Position numbers and translations under genes: made by a program
Notes under the pieces: model-generated
The model's database searches: none
What the model saw: the letters and a program-made list of their open reading frames with translations, nothing else
Told to the model about the DNA's origin: nothing
Origin: Bacteroides sp.
GTDB lineage: Bacteria; Bacteroidota; Bacteroidia; Bacteroidales; Muribaculaceae
Assembly (NCBI GenBank): GCA_014803765.1
Contig: JAAVBC010000027.1
Coordinates: 1-60,311 of the forward strand
Reading direction: 5' to 3'
Length of the DNA: 60,311 bases
In this document: positions 34,355 through 43,775 of the stretch, in pieces
Layout: the number at the start of each line of letters is the position of its first letter
Numbering within the stretch: the first letter of the stretch is position 1

Positions 34355-34765
34355 ATGGCAACAAAGAAAGAATCCTCTGCTGATAAGAAGACAAAGACTA
34401 AAAGAAAGAGGGACGAAAATAAACTCCTCGCCGCTGCGGGAATGAAGTCCTCTGAAATCGTTCGCGATATGCGTTACGGTCAGTCTGTCTCTATTGAATT
34501 TTTCCAACGCAATGCGTGGCTGCTGATTGTGATTGTAGTCGCGATTATCTCCTTGATAGGTCTGCGTTATAAGACGAAGACAAAGATGATTGAAATTAAG
34601 AAACTGACCCGTGAACTCAATATAGCGGAGTCCAACAAACTTCAGGAGAAAGCCGCTTATATGTCGCTTATCCGAGAGACTGAGATGCGGCGCCTGACTC
34701 ACGAAAAGCAGCTCGGACTCGTCTTTCAGGAGCAACCTCCATACGAAGTGGAGCTCGCGAATTAA
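34355..34765 (+). CDS. ftsL: FtsL-like division protein
   Basis: A 136-residue bitopic membrane protein. The N-terminal cytoplasmic part (about 1-50) is highly basic, a single membrane span covers about 53-73 (NAWLLIVIVVAIISLIGL), and the periplasmic part (about 78-125) is a heptad-rich coiled coil. Sequence conservation in FtsL is low; identification rests on topology and on the position between rsmH and ftsI. FtsL with FtsB and FtsQ activates the septal peptidoglycan synthase. Confidence 0.85.
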   Translation: MATKKESSADKKTKTKRKRDENKLLAAAGMKSSEIVRDMRYGQSVSIEFFQRNAWLLIVIVVAIISLIGLRYKTKTKMIEIKKLTRELNIAESNKLQEKAAYMSLIRETEMRRLTHEKQLGLVFQEQPPYEVELAN

Positions 34766-34766
34766 A

Positions 34767-34884
34767 CCCTTCCTCTTCCCTATTCTCTCTTCTCTCTACT
34801 CACTCCCTCTTCTAATTCCTCACTCCCCTCTTCTAACTCCTCCCGACTCTCTTCTTTGACTCTCTTCTTTGACTCTCAACTCCG
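34767..34884 (+). repeat. Pyrimidine-rich repetitive spacer before ftsI
   Basis: About 115 bp made almost wholly of C and T on the plus strand, with repeated CTCTTCTAA(C/T)TCCT and GACTCTCTTCTTT units. It forms the whole gap between ftsL and ftsI. Confidence 0.8.
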
Positions 34885-34893
34885 ACAATAATA

Positions 34894-37032
34894 ATGACTG
34901 CTACTCGAAAAAAGAATAATAAATCAAACATACTTTTCCGCTACGGAATAATCTCGGTAGGCTTTCTGCTTTTTGCAATCCTTATCGGGATGAAGCTTTT
35001 TAACACCACTATCATTCAGGCTAACGCCTGGAATGAACGAGCACGCCGCGACTTCAACAAAATTGATACACTCAAGCCTGAACGCGGCAATATTCTTGCC
35101 GACAACGGGAATATTCTTGCATGCAATCTTAAGGTCTATGACATTAAAATTGACTTGCGCCATGACCGTGTGAAGAAACGCAAACTCAATTGGGCTCAGA
35201 TCGATTCTCTCGCTGATTCCCTTGACAGATATTACCCAAGAATTCCCGATCTGATGTCGCGCCATCCGGATACTATCAAGAAATATTCCTGGCATCGCAA
35301 ACTTAAATATGAGTTTGAGAAAGATCCTGACAAACGCACCCGTTCGCTAAGATTTGTCAAAAAGGGCTCGCTTTATGATTTCGAGGTTATAAAAGGATTC
35401 CCCTATTTGCGAGATTTTAAGGGGAAAGGTTCTCGAAATCCTCTTTATAAGGAGGAGCGCAATGTGCGTATCTATCCTTACGGCCGCATGGCTTACCGAA
35501 GCATCGGACGCGTCAATGAGAACGATAAAGGGGAATTCCACGGCTATTCCGGACTGGAAGCGGATCTGGATTCCCTCCTCTACGGCAAGGAGGGTTATGC
35601 CAAGAAGGTCACTCTCACTTCGGGCATATCCAACTGGGTCACAAAGCCGACTCAGAGAGGATATGACGTGCAGACCACAATCAATATCGATCTGCAGGAT
35701 ATGCTGGAGGAGCAGCTTCTTCAGATATGCCGCGATTCACACGCGGAATGGGGAACTGCGATTCTGATGGAGGTCGAGACGGGGGAGATCAAAGCTATCG
35801 CGAACCTTGAGAATATCAATGGAGAGTATGGCGAGGCTCTTAACAGAGCTGTGAGAGGATTCGAGCCGGGTTCTGTCATGAAGCCAATTTCGATGATGAT
35901 TGCTTTTGAAGACGGCCTCGTGAAGAGTGTCAACGACATGATTGACTGCAGTCCATTCCAGCGTACGTCTGACCCTCATGCGCCGACAGTAAAAAGCATG
36001 AAGCAGGTTATTGAAATGTCGTCAAATACAGGTATTTCCCGAGTTATTTTCCGTGGATATGCACAAAATCCGGAGAAATTCCACGATCGTCTTGCCTCCA
36101 TCGGATTCTTTGAGCCGATGCATTCAGGTATAGCCGCGGAAAACATTCCGATGGTCCGCAGACTCGTCGATAAGGATTCCAAAGGGAATAATATCACTAT
36201 GACTGCCCGCCATCTCGACCTTGCGCGTCAGGCTTATGGATATAACACGACAATCCCTCCCCTCTACACTCTGGCATACTACAATGCCATAGCAAATAAG
36301 GGGAAAATGGTGCGTCCCCACCTCATGAAGCGTCTTATCGGGAATGGAGTGGATTCCACACTCAAGATCAGCTATATCCGGGAGCAGGTTTGTTCGGAAG
36401 AGACTGCCGAGAAGGTGAAAATCTGCCTGAAGGAACCTGTCTGGGGACCGCATGGCACGGCTCGCGCCGTGCAGGATGAGCGCGTTGTCATTGCCGGAAA
36501 GACCGGCACGGCTTATCCTGTCTTTGAGAAAGGGGGAGGATATGATCATTCACGCCGCCGATATGCTTTTGCGGGATTCTTTCCCTACGATAATCCCAAA
36601 TATAGCTGCATCTGTCTTATCCTCGCACCCTCCGGCACTTCTGCCAATCGCACTTCCGGACAGGTCGTGAAAAATATGGCGCTGAAAATGTACTCCCGCG
36701 GTCTGCTTGACAATATATCAACTTACACGGAGAAACGCGGAGATGACGCCCCGATAGTCGCGGCATCCTCTAAAGCGTCCCCCGCGGAGGCTGTAAAAAT
36801 CACTAAATCTAATAAAACGAAGAGTATCAAGGTCGAAAATCCGAAACATAAACTGGCTATCAACGCAATGCCCGATCTCTCCGGCTACGACGCGCCCTCT
36901 GCCATCAAGATTCTTGAGGAGCAGGGAGTAAACGTGAAATGCAACGGAGCAGGGCGTGTAGTGGCTCAGTCTACGCCTCCGGGCGCAGAACTCCGTAAAG
37001 GAGCGAGCGTCATCCTGACCCTGAGAAATTAA
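34894..37032 (+). CDS. ftsI: Septal penicillin-binding protein with PASTA domain
   Basis: A 712-residue transpeptidase for septal peptidoglycan cross-links. One N-terminal membrane anchor (about 14-36) precedes a PBP dimerisation region (about 60-250) and the transpeptidase domain (about 280-600), with the catalytic Ser327 in EPGSVMKP, the SSNTG motif near residue 375, and Lys536 in AGKTGTAY. A single PASTA domain forms the C-terminus (about 650-712, MPDLSGYDAPSAIKILEE). One C-terminal PASTA is usual for Bacteroidetes FtsI. A Lys-rich linker (about 625-645) separates it. Confidence 0.95.
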   Translation: MTATRKKNNKSNILFRYGIISVGFLLFAILIGMKLFNTTIIQANAWNERARRDFNKIDTLKPERGNILADNGNILACNLKVYDIKIDLRHDRVKKRKLNWAQIDSLADSLDRYYPRIPDLMSRHPDTIKKYSWHRKLKYEFEKDPDKRTRSLRFVKKGSLYDFEVIKGFPYLRDFKGKGSRNPLYKEERNVRIYPYGRMAYRSIGRVNENDKGEFHGYSGLEADLDSLLYGKEGYAKKVTLTSGISNWVTKPTQRGYDVQTTINIDLQDMLEEQLLQICRDSHAEWGTAILMEVETGEIKAIANLENINGEYGEALNRAVRGFEPGSVMKPISMMIAFEDGLVKSVNDMIDCSPFQRTSDPHAPTVKSMKQVIEMSSNTGISRVIFRGYAQNPEKFHDRLASIGFFEPMHSGIAAENIPMVRRLVDKDSKGNNITMTARHLDLARQAYGYNTTIPPLYTLAYYNAIANKGKMVRPHLMKRLIGNGVDSTLKISYIREQVCSEETAEKVKICLKEPVWGPHGTARAVQDERVVIAGKTGTAYPVFEKGGGYDHSRRRYAFAGFFPYDNPKYSCICLILAPSGTSANRTSGQVVKNMALKMYSRGLLDNISTYTEKRGDDAPIVAASSKASPAEAVKITKSNKTKSIKVENPKHKLAINAMPDLSGYDAPSAIKILEEQGVNVKCNGAGRVVAQSTPPGAELRKGASVILTLRN

Positions 37033-37060
37033 TCATGAACCTTATAACCCACAATCATAT

Positions 37061-38521
37061 ATGCTGAAACTCAAGACTCTTATCGATGCTATCCGTCCGC
37101 TGGAAGTAATCGGTGAAACTGACAAAAATATCATATCTCTGCAGAGTGACTCCAGAAAGACAGAGAAAGGTGGAATGTTTGTAGCCGTGCGCGGCGTCAC
37201 GACCGACGGCCATAAGTATATACCCGTCGTCGCAAGCTCACACGTCGGAGCAATCGTATGTGAGGAACTCCCGGCTTCTTTTGAGCAGGATGTCACTTAT
37301 ATCCGTGTGAAGGACTCAGCCGTAGCGTTGGGCATATTGGCGTCCACATGGTTTGGCAACCCTTCCGAGAAGCTGAAACTCGTCGGAGTGACAGGCACAA
37401 ACGGCAAGACCACTACCGCTACCCTACTCTATGAGATGGCACGCCTGGAGGGGTATCGCGCAGGTTTGCTCTCGACTGTCTGCAATTACATCGACAATGA
37501 AGCCGTCGCCGCCACTCACACGACACCCGACCCTATCTCCCTTAATTCCCTGCTGGCAAGAATGGTGGAGAAAGGATGCGACTATGCCTTTATGGAGGTC
37601 TCTTCCCATGCAGCCGCCCAGCATCGCATTGCGGGGCTGAAGTTTGCCGGAGGTGTATTCTCGAATCTGACTCGCGACCATCTGGATTATCACGGCACAG
37701 TGGAGAACTACATGAATGCCAAAAAATCTTTCTTCGATATGCTACCTGCCGACGCATTCGCTCTCGTGAATGCGGATGATAAGGCGGGCGCCTATATGCT
37801 TCAGAACACTAAAGCGAGAAAATATACATATTCTCTGCGGAGCGACGCTGATTTTCGCGGCAGAATACTTGAAACACGCCTTGACGGCACTCTGCTGATG
37901 CTTAACGGAAGGGAAGTCGAGGTGCAGTTTACAGGTAAGTTTAACGCCTATAATCTCACGGCTGTCTATGGCGCATCTATTCTGACCGGTTTTGACCCGG
38001 AGGAGGTGCTTGTTAATATGAGCCGTCTGGTTCCCGTCGCAGGTCGCTTCCAGACCTTCCGCGGAGGTGATGTCACAGCGATCGTCGATTATGCCCACAC
38101 TCCTGATGCACTTGTCAATGTCCTTGACACAATACGCGAAATCGTCGGAGCCGGGGGAGAGATAACTACAGTCGTCGGATGCGGAGGCAACCGCGATCAC
38201 GGCAAGCGCCCGATGATGGCACACGAAGCGGCTCTGCGTTCGGATCATCTCATTCTGACTTCAGATAATCCGCGCGACGAGGAGCCGGAGGCAATTATCA
38301 CTGACATGAAGGAGGGATTGAGCGCTACGGATATGCGCAAGACATTGTGTATCACCGATCGTCGCGAAGCAATCAAGGCTGCTGTGCGTGCTGCCAGACC
38401 CGGGTCTGTAGTGCTCATTGCCGGGAAAGGACATGAACCCTATCAGGAAGTGAAGGGTGTGCGCCATCACTTTGACGACCGCGAGGAAGTCGCTGAAGCC
38501 CTTAAGGAACTTGATGCTTGA
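37061..38521 (+). CDS. murE: UDP-MurNAc-L-Ala-D-Glu:2,6-diaminopimelate ligase
   Basis: A 486-residue ATP-dependent ligase adding the third residue of the stem peptide. The P-loop is VTGTNGKTTTATLLYEM (about residues 110-126). The C-terminal SDNPRDEEPE contains the DNPR motif that selects meso-diaminopimelate rather than lysine. Mur ligase N, central and C domains are all present at normal lengths. It lies 28 bp after ftsI and 43 bp before mraY. Confidence 0.97.
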   Translation: MLKLKTLIDAIRPLEVIGETDKNIISLQSDSRKTEKGGMFVAVRGVTTDGHKYIPVVASSHVGAIVCEELPASFEQDVTYIRVKDSAVALGILASTWFGNPSEKLKLVGVTGTNGKTTTATLLYEMARLEGYRAGLLSTVCNYIDNEAVAATHTTPDPISLNSLLARMVEKGCDYAFMEVSSHAAAQHRIAGLKFAGGVFSNLTRDHLDYHGTVENYMNAKKSFFDMLPADAFALVNADDKAGAYMLQNTKARKYTYSLRSDADFRGRILETRLDGTLLMLNGREVEVQFTGKFNAYNLTAVYGASILTGFDPEEVLVNMSRLVPVAGRFQTFRGGDVTAIVDYAHTPDALVNVLDTIREIVGAGGEITTVVGCGGNRDHGKRPMMAHEAALRSDHLILTSDNPRDEEPEAIITDMKEGLSATDMRKTLCITDRREAIKAAVRAARPGSVVLIAGKGHEPYQEVKGVRHHFDDREEVAEALKELDA

Positions 38522-38564
38522 TTTTGGAGAATTAACAGGTAATTTTTTCTAACTCAGTCAGAAA

Positions 38565-39836
38565 ATGTTTTATTCAATCTTTCAGAAATATCTTGAATCG
38601 ACAGATATTCCCGGACGCCATCTGATGGATTTTATTACTTTCAGAGCGGGCATTGCATTCGCGCTTGCGCTGCTGTTAGCCCTGGTGTTCGGACAGACCG
38701 TCATCCATCGCCTGCAGAAGATGCAGATAGGGGAGGATATACGCGATCTCGGGCTTGCAGGGCAGATGGAAAAGAAGGGGACTCCCACTATGGGCGGGAT
38801 TATTATAATCCTCTCCATCCTTATCCCTTGCCTTCTGATTGGCAATCTGAGCAATATCTACATGAGCCTTATGCTGATAGCCACAGTGTGGATGGGCACA
38901 ATAGGCTTTCTCGATGACTACCGCAAGATAAAATTCCACAATAAGGATGGACTGAAAGGGAAATATAAGGTGGCAGGTCAGGTGGGTCTCGGTCTGATTG
39001 TCGGATTGTCAATGTGGTTTTCTCCGCAGATTGTCATGAGTGAGAATGACGAGGTGATGAACCTCGATCGCCATGAGACGGAGATTGTGCACTCCCCTAT
39101 CATGGAGAAAACTCCGCAGACCACAATCCCCTTCGTAAAGAATCATAATTTCAATTATGAATGGCTGACCAAATGGATGCCCTCGGAGGAAGCGGCTGAG
39201 ACTGCCGGATGGATAGCGTTCGTAATCATCGTTATATTTGTCGTGACGGCGGTCAGCAATGGCGCCAACCTCACCGACGGACTTGATGGATTATGCGCCG
39301 GGACTTCGGCGATAATCGCCGTAGCGCTGCTCATAATGGCTTATTTGAGCGGCAATCTTATCTACTCGGGCTATCTGAATATCATGTATATTCCGGGGAG
39401 TGAGGAGATGGTGGTCTACGGCGCTGCCTTCGTCGGTGCTCTGGTCGGGTTCCTATGGTATAATGCCTTCCCGGCACAGGTGTTTATGGGCGACACGGGT
39501 TCGCTGATGCTCGGAGGAGTAATAGCCGTTTTTGCCATCCTGATTCGCAAGGAATTGCTGATACCCCTCCTATGCCTTATCTTCTTCATCGAAGACCTGT
39601 CGGTGATGTTGCAGGTGGCATACTTCAAGCATACGAAAAAACGCTATGGAGAGGGACGCAGAATATTCAAGATGACCCCTCTGCATCATCATTTCCAGAA
39701 GGATGCTCCCGCAGGTTCGATGGTGCTCTGGAAATATCCGCGTATTCCGATGCCCGAACCGCGCATCGTGGTCAGATTCTGGATTGTCGGCATCCTGCTC
39801 GCAGTGCTGACCTTCGTGACTCTTAAAATCAGATAA
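38565..39836 (+). CDS. mraY: Phospho-N-acetylmuramoyl-pentapeptide transferase
   Basis: A 423-residue polytopic inner-membrane enzyme that forms lipid I. About ten membrane spans can be traced; GTPTMGGIIII, the FLDDYRK Asp-Asp pair, the NLTDGLDGL substrate loop and the C-terminal LHHHFQ (metal/substrate His cluster) are present. It is longer than the enterobacterial enzyme (about 360) because of a central insert of about 60 residues (about 165-215), a usual Bacteroidetes feature. Confidence 0.97.
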   Translation: MFYSIFQKYLESTDIPGRHLMDFITFRAGIAFALALLLALVFGQTVIHRLQKMQIGEDIRDLGLAGQMEKKGTPTMGGIIIILSILIPCLLIGNLSNIYMSLMLIATVWMGTIGFLDDYRKIKFHNKDGLKGKYKVAGQVGLGLIVGLSMWFSPQIVMSENDEVMNLDRHETEIVHSPIMEKTPQTTIPFVKNHNFNYEWLTKWMPSEEAAETAGWIAFVIIVIFVVTAVSNGANLTDGLDGLCAGTSAIIAVALLIMAYLSGNLIYSGYLNIMYIPGSEEMVVYGAAFVGALVGFLWYNAFPAQVFMGDTGSLMLGGVIAVFAILIRKELLIPLLCLIFFIEDLSVMLQVAYFKHTKKRYGEGRRIFKMTPLHHHFQKDAPAGSMVLWKYPRIPMPEPRIVVRFWIVGILLAVLTFVTLKIR

Positions 39837-39880
39837 TCGCGCCGGGAAGCCGGCAATTAAATTTGAATAAGCAGATAATT

Positions 39881-41227
39881 ATGAAATCATATAAAAATTT
39901 GGTAGTATTAGGCGGGGGAGAGAGCGGCGTCGGAGCTGCTGTGCTCGGTATAGCCAAAGGGATGGAAGTCTTTGTCAGCGACTTCGGAACTATCTCAGCC
40001 AAACATAAAGATGAACTTATCCGCCGCGGAATCCCCTTCGAGGAGGGGAGACACTCGGAGGAGCGCATCATGCAGGCTGACATAGTCGTAAAGAGTCCCG
40101 GCATACCCCCTACGGCACCGATTGTAAAGCGGCTTGCCGAGAAAGGAACCCCCATAGTTTCCGAAATCGAATTTGCGGGATATTATACTGATGCCACAAT
40201 GATTTGCATCACGGGCTCTAACGGAAAGACCACCACTACCCTACTGACTTATCATATCCTCCGGGATGCCGGACTCAACGTCGGACTCGCCGGTAATGTC
40301 GGCTTCAGTCTGGCGCGCCAGGTAGCTGAGGATCCGCATGATTTCTATGTCATCGAACTCTCCAGCTTCCAGCTTGAGAATATGTATGACTTCAAAGCCC
40401 ACGTCGCTGTCATTCTCAATATCACCCCCGACCACCTCGACCGCTATGAGCATAAGATGGAACTTTATACTGCCGCCAAATTCCGCATCCTGCAGAATCA
40501 GACGAAAGATGACTATTTCATCTATTGGCTCAATGACCCGATAATTGCGGAGCAGATAAAGAGTGTGCAGACCGAGGCTATGCACCTCCCCTTCAGTGAA
40601 TTCAAGTCCGAAGAGACGGCAGCCTGGACCGAAGATGGCATCGTCAGATTCTCCACCCCCCGTGACGTCTGGGAAATTCCCCGCGACCGCCTTTCGCTGA
40701 CCGGACTCCACAACCTGTATAATTCAATGGCGGCAGGACTCTCTGCGACTGTGCTTGATATCAGGAATGAGTCTATCCGCCGGTCGCTTTCCGATTTTGA
40801 AGCTGTGGAGCATAGACTGGAATTCGTAAAGGAGGTGGACGGAGTCAGATATATCAATGACTCTAAAGCCACTAATGTCAACTCGACATGGTATGCGCTG
40901 GAGAGCATGACTACTCCGACAGTTCTTATCCTCGGGGGTAAGGATAAAGGGAATGATTATTCCGAGATTCTTCCCCTCGTAGAGGAGAAGGTGAAGGCTA
41001 TCGTCTGCATGGGCGCAGATAATACGAAACTTCTGGATTACTTCTCCGGGAAAGTCCCTGAAATTCGTGACACTCACTCACTGGAAGAGGCTGTGGAGGC
41101 TTGTCGGCAATTAGCCGAACCGGGCGATACTGTGCTTCTCTCCCCTTGCTGCGCAAGCTTTGATTTATTCACCTCATACGAAGACCGCGGCTGCCGCTTT
41201 AAGGACGCTGTCAGAGCTATTAAGTAA
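39881..41227 (+). CDS. murD: UDP-N-acetylmuramoyl-L-alanine:D-glutamate ligase
   Basis: A 448-residue Mur ligase. I start at ATG 39881 (MKSYKNLVVLGGGESGVG); a TTG 18 bp upstream is open but less likely. The P-loop is ITGSNGKTTTTLL (about 110-122), with ILNITPDHLDRY and YINDSKATN as further catalytic signatures. The stop is followed by a second in-register TAA within TAAGTAAGTAAT-like sequence. Operon position between mraY and ftsW. Confidence 0.97.
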   Translation: MKSYKNLVVLGGGESGVGAAVLGIAKGMEVFVSDFGTISAKHKDELIRRGIPFEEGRHSEERIMQADIVVKSPGIPPTAPIVKRLAEKGTPIVSEIEFAGYYTDATMICITGSNGKTTTTLLTYHILRDAGLNVGLAGNVGFSLARQVAEDPHDFYVIELSSFQLENMYDFKAHVAVILNITPDHLDRYEHKMELYTAAKFRILQNQTKDDYFIYWLNDPIIAEQIKSVQTEAMHLPFSEFKSEETAAWTEDGIVRFSTPRDVWEIPRDRLSLTGLHNLYNSMAAGLSATVLDIRNESIRRSLSDFEAVEHRLEFVKEVDGVRYINDSKATNVNSTWYALESMTTPTVLILGGKDKGNDYSEILPLVEEKVKAIVCMGADNTKLLDYFSGKVPEIRDTHSLEEAVEACRQLAEPGDTVLLSPCCASFDLFTSYEDRGCRFKDAVRAIK

Positions 41228-41287
41228 GTAATCATAATTTATAATACACTTTATTTCTCAAATCAATAAATGAACTGATCTATCAGG

Positions 41288-42649
41288 ATGGATAAAGAAA
41301 AAATCATAATCAAAGAGACGATCGACGGAGTGCCTGTCGAGGAGACCTCAGCGGCTTCCTCACGCAAGACCTCCGCTCCCAAATCGCGCGCTCCAAAAAG
41401 TCTGCGCAAGGCGGATCCTTTTATCTGGGGAATATATATTCTGCTGTTGATAATCTCAATCGTAGAACTCTTCAGCGCGTCATCGTCGGAAGTGACCTCC
41501 TCGAATGTCTACGACCCGCTAATTCGCCACGCCATATTCCTGGCAATAGGATTAGTGCTTGTTATTGCCCTGCAGAACACCCACTTCGGATATTTCAGCC
41601 GATTCGCGTTATTCTTCGCATTCATATCATTCGTACTCCTGGCGATATCGACCTTCTTCGGAGCTGAGATTAATGGAGCGCAACGCGCAATCAAGATCGC
41701 AGGCTTCACGATTCAGCCCCCGGAGATAGTGAAGCTGGCAGTCGTAGTCCTGCTTGCCACTATATTGGGGCGCAATCAGCGTCCCGGCGGAGTGGCGACA
41801 CATGCCGTGATATATGTGGCAGTCGTAGTCATCGCGTTCGCCGGTATGTTATGGGTCAATGGTTTGACGAATACGATTCTTCTTATGGGTGTGAGCATCA
41901 GCATGTTCCTCATAGGTGGAATCCAGATGAAGAAGCTCGGAATGGTGCTTGCCGTCTACGCTGTCTGCGGCGGACTCCTCGTTGCAGTAAAGTATATGAC
42001 TCCCAAATCCACTGAATTCGATCAGGCATCGGAAGGAGTGGAGATGGTGCAGGCATCCGGCGGCACGGGCAGACAGGAGACTCATATCCAGCGAATAATG
42101 CGCTTTATCCGCGGCGTAGACCCGACGGATCCAATCGACGACATGAACCGCCAGGTCGTATTCGCCAATATGGCGCAAGCCAACGGCGGACTCCTCGGAC
42201 AGGGTCCGGGTAATTCGCGCGAGAACGCCCGCCTCCCCCTCGCTTTCTCCGACTATATCTACTCAATCATCATTGAAGACACCGGATTTCTCGGTGGTAT
42301 TGCTCTGATGATCTTATATCTCTTTCTTTTAGGACGCGCCGGGAGAATAGCCTGGAAATGCAATCGTGCCTTCCCGGCTTTCCTGATTATGGGATGCGCC
42401 GTGCTGATTGTCTTTCAGGCTCTCGTACACATGGCAATCGTCACCGGTGTGTTCCCCGTCAGCGGGCAGCCTCTCCCCTTTATTTCCAAGGGAGGAACAT
42501 CCATTATAGTCATGTCGATGGCTATCGGAATAATGCTCTCCGTCAGCCGATATGCCACAACCGATGCCGACCGCAAAGCCAATAAGGAAGAACTCGCACA
42601 ACTTCCCGAGGATATGCGCGCTGCCAATATCTCCTCTATTAATCAATAA
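41288..42649 (+). CDS. ftsW: Septal peptidoglycan polymerase FtsW
   Basis: A 453-residue SEDS-family membrane glycosyltransferase that works with FtsI. A cytoplasmic N-terminal tail (about 1-45, Ser/Lys-rich) precedes about ten membrane spans. The catalytic-region sequence GLLGQGPGNSRENARLPLAFSDYIYSIIIEDTG and the C-terminal PVSGQPLPFISKGGTS are characteristic. The tail and a long extracellular loop (about 235-285) are normal for Bacteroidetes. It ends 22 bp before murG. Confidence 0.96.
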   Translation: MDKEKIIIKETIDGVPVEETSAASSRKTSAPKSRAPKSLRKADPFIWGIYILLLIISIVELFSASSSEVTSSNVYDPLIRHAIFLAIGLVLVIALQNTHFGYFSRFALFFAFISFVLLAISTFFGAEINGAQRAIKIAGFTIQPPEIVKLAVVVLLATILGRNQRPGGVATHAVIYVAVVVIAFAGMLWVNGLTNTILLMGVSISMFLIGGIQMKKLGMVLAVYAVCGGLLVAVKYMTPKSTEFDQASEGVEMVQASGGTGRQETHIQRIMRFIRGVDPTDPIDDMNRQVVFANMAQANGGLLGQGPGNSRENARLPLAFSDYIYSIIIEDTGFLGGIALMILYLFLLGRAGRIAWKCNRAFPAFLIMGCAVLIVFQALVHMAIVTGVFPVSGQPLPFISKGGTSIIVMSMAIGIMLSVSRYATTDADRKANKEELAQLPEDMRAANISSINQ

Positions 42650-42671
42650 TCACCCGACAATCACCCGCATC

Positions 42672-43775
42672 ATGGCAAAGAAATATAAAATATTGATTTC
42701 CGGAGGGGGCACAGGAGGTCACATCTTCCCTGCCCTGTCGATCGCCAACGCACTGAAATCCCGACTGAATGCCGACATTCTTTTCGTCGGTGCCGACAAT
42801 AGAATGGAGATGGAGCGTGTCCCGGCAGCAGGGTATCCCATTAAGGGACTCCCCGTCGCAGGATTCGACCGCAAGAATCTCCTGAAGAATATCGGAGTTC
42901 TGATCAAACTGGGGAAAAGCATTCGAATGGCGCGCAATATCATCAGAGATTTTCAACCCGATATCGCTATCGGGGTCGGAGGATATTGCTCCGGACCAAC
43001 TTTGAAAGCAGCCCAGAGAAAAGGGATACCGACCCTGATTCAGGAACAGAACTCTTATGCAGGAGTAACCAACAAGCTGCTGGCGGCGAAAGCCCGGAAG
43101 ATTTGCGTGGCATATCATGATATGGAACGCTTCTTCCCTGCCGATAAGATTGTACTGACCGGAAATCCTATCCGTAAGGATCTTCTCGATCATTCGATGT
43201 CGAAGGGGGAGGCTCGCCGGCGTTTCGGACTGGACCCCAACAAACCGACAGTCCTTGTCATTGGAGGAAGTCTCGGCGCTCTGACAGTCAATGAAAGTCT
43301 GGAGAAGGGGCTTCGCCGACTGGTCGATGCCGGACTCCAGGTGATATGGCAGACCGGCAAGAATTTCGGAGATCGCGCCAAAGCTGCCGCCAAGGGGCTC
43401 AAAGGGGTCGTAGTGACTCCGTTCATCTCCGATATGAGCGCAGCTTATGCAGCGGCAACTCTCGTGGCATCACGCGCCGGAGCGGGCTCTATATCCGAAC
43501 TGGAGGTGCTCGGCTTACCCGTAATCCTTATCCCTTCTCCGAATGTAGCGGAAGATCATCAGACTAAGAACGCAATGGCTTTGTCCACCCGCGGCGCTGC
43601 TGTGCTCGTCAGGGACGCTGACGCAAGAGAGACTCTTGTCGATGAGATTCTGAGAGTAGCGACGGATGCCGATCTGCTGAAATCCATGAGCCGCGAAATA
43701 TCGGCGCTCGCACTGCGCGACAGCGATGAAAAGATTGTAGATGAAATCGTGTCAATTCTTGAACCACAAAAATGA
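42672..43775 (+). CDS. murG: UDP-GlcNAc:lipid I N-acetylglucosaminyltransferase
   Basis: A 367-residue GT-B enzyme that makes lipid II on the inner face of the membrane. Start at ATG 42672 (MAKKYKILISGGGTGGH); the frame is open 40 codons further upstream but only as a shadow inside ftsW. GGGTGGHIFPALSIA and GVGGYCSGPT are the membrane-side loops, and SRAGAGSISEL is the donor-binding G-loop. Its stop overlaps the murC start in ATGA. Confidence 0.97.
   Translation: MAKKYKILISGGGTGGHIFPALSIANALKSRLNADILFVGADNRMEMERVPAAGYPIKGLPVAGFDRKNLLKNIGVLIKLGKSIRMARNIIRDFQPDIAIGVGGYCSGPTLKAAQRKGIPTLIQEQNSYAGVTNKLLAAKARKICVAYHDMERFFPADKIVLTGNPIRKDLLDHSMSKGEARRRFGLDPNKPTVLVIGGSLGALTVNESLEKGLRRLVDAGLQVIWQTGKNFGDRAKAAAKGLKGVVVTPFISDMSAAYAAATLVASRAGAGSISELEVLGLPVILIPSPNVAEDHQTKNAMALSTRGAAVLVRDADARETLVDEILRVATDADLLKSMSREISALALRDSDEKIVDEIVSILEPQK

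Noticed and set aside
42552-42671. N-terminal extension of murG
   Set aside because: It lies inside ftsW and has no conservation-like character; MurG normally starts shortly before the GGGTGGH loop.
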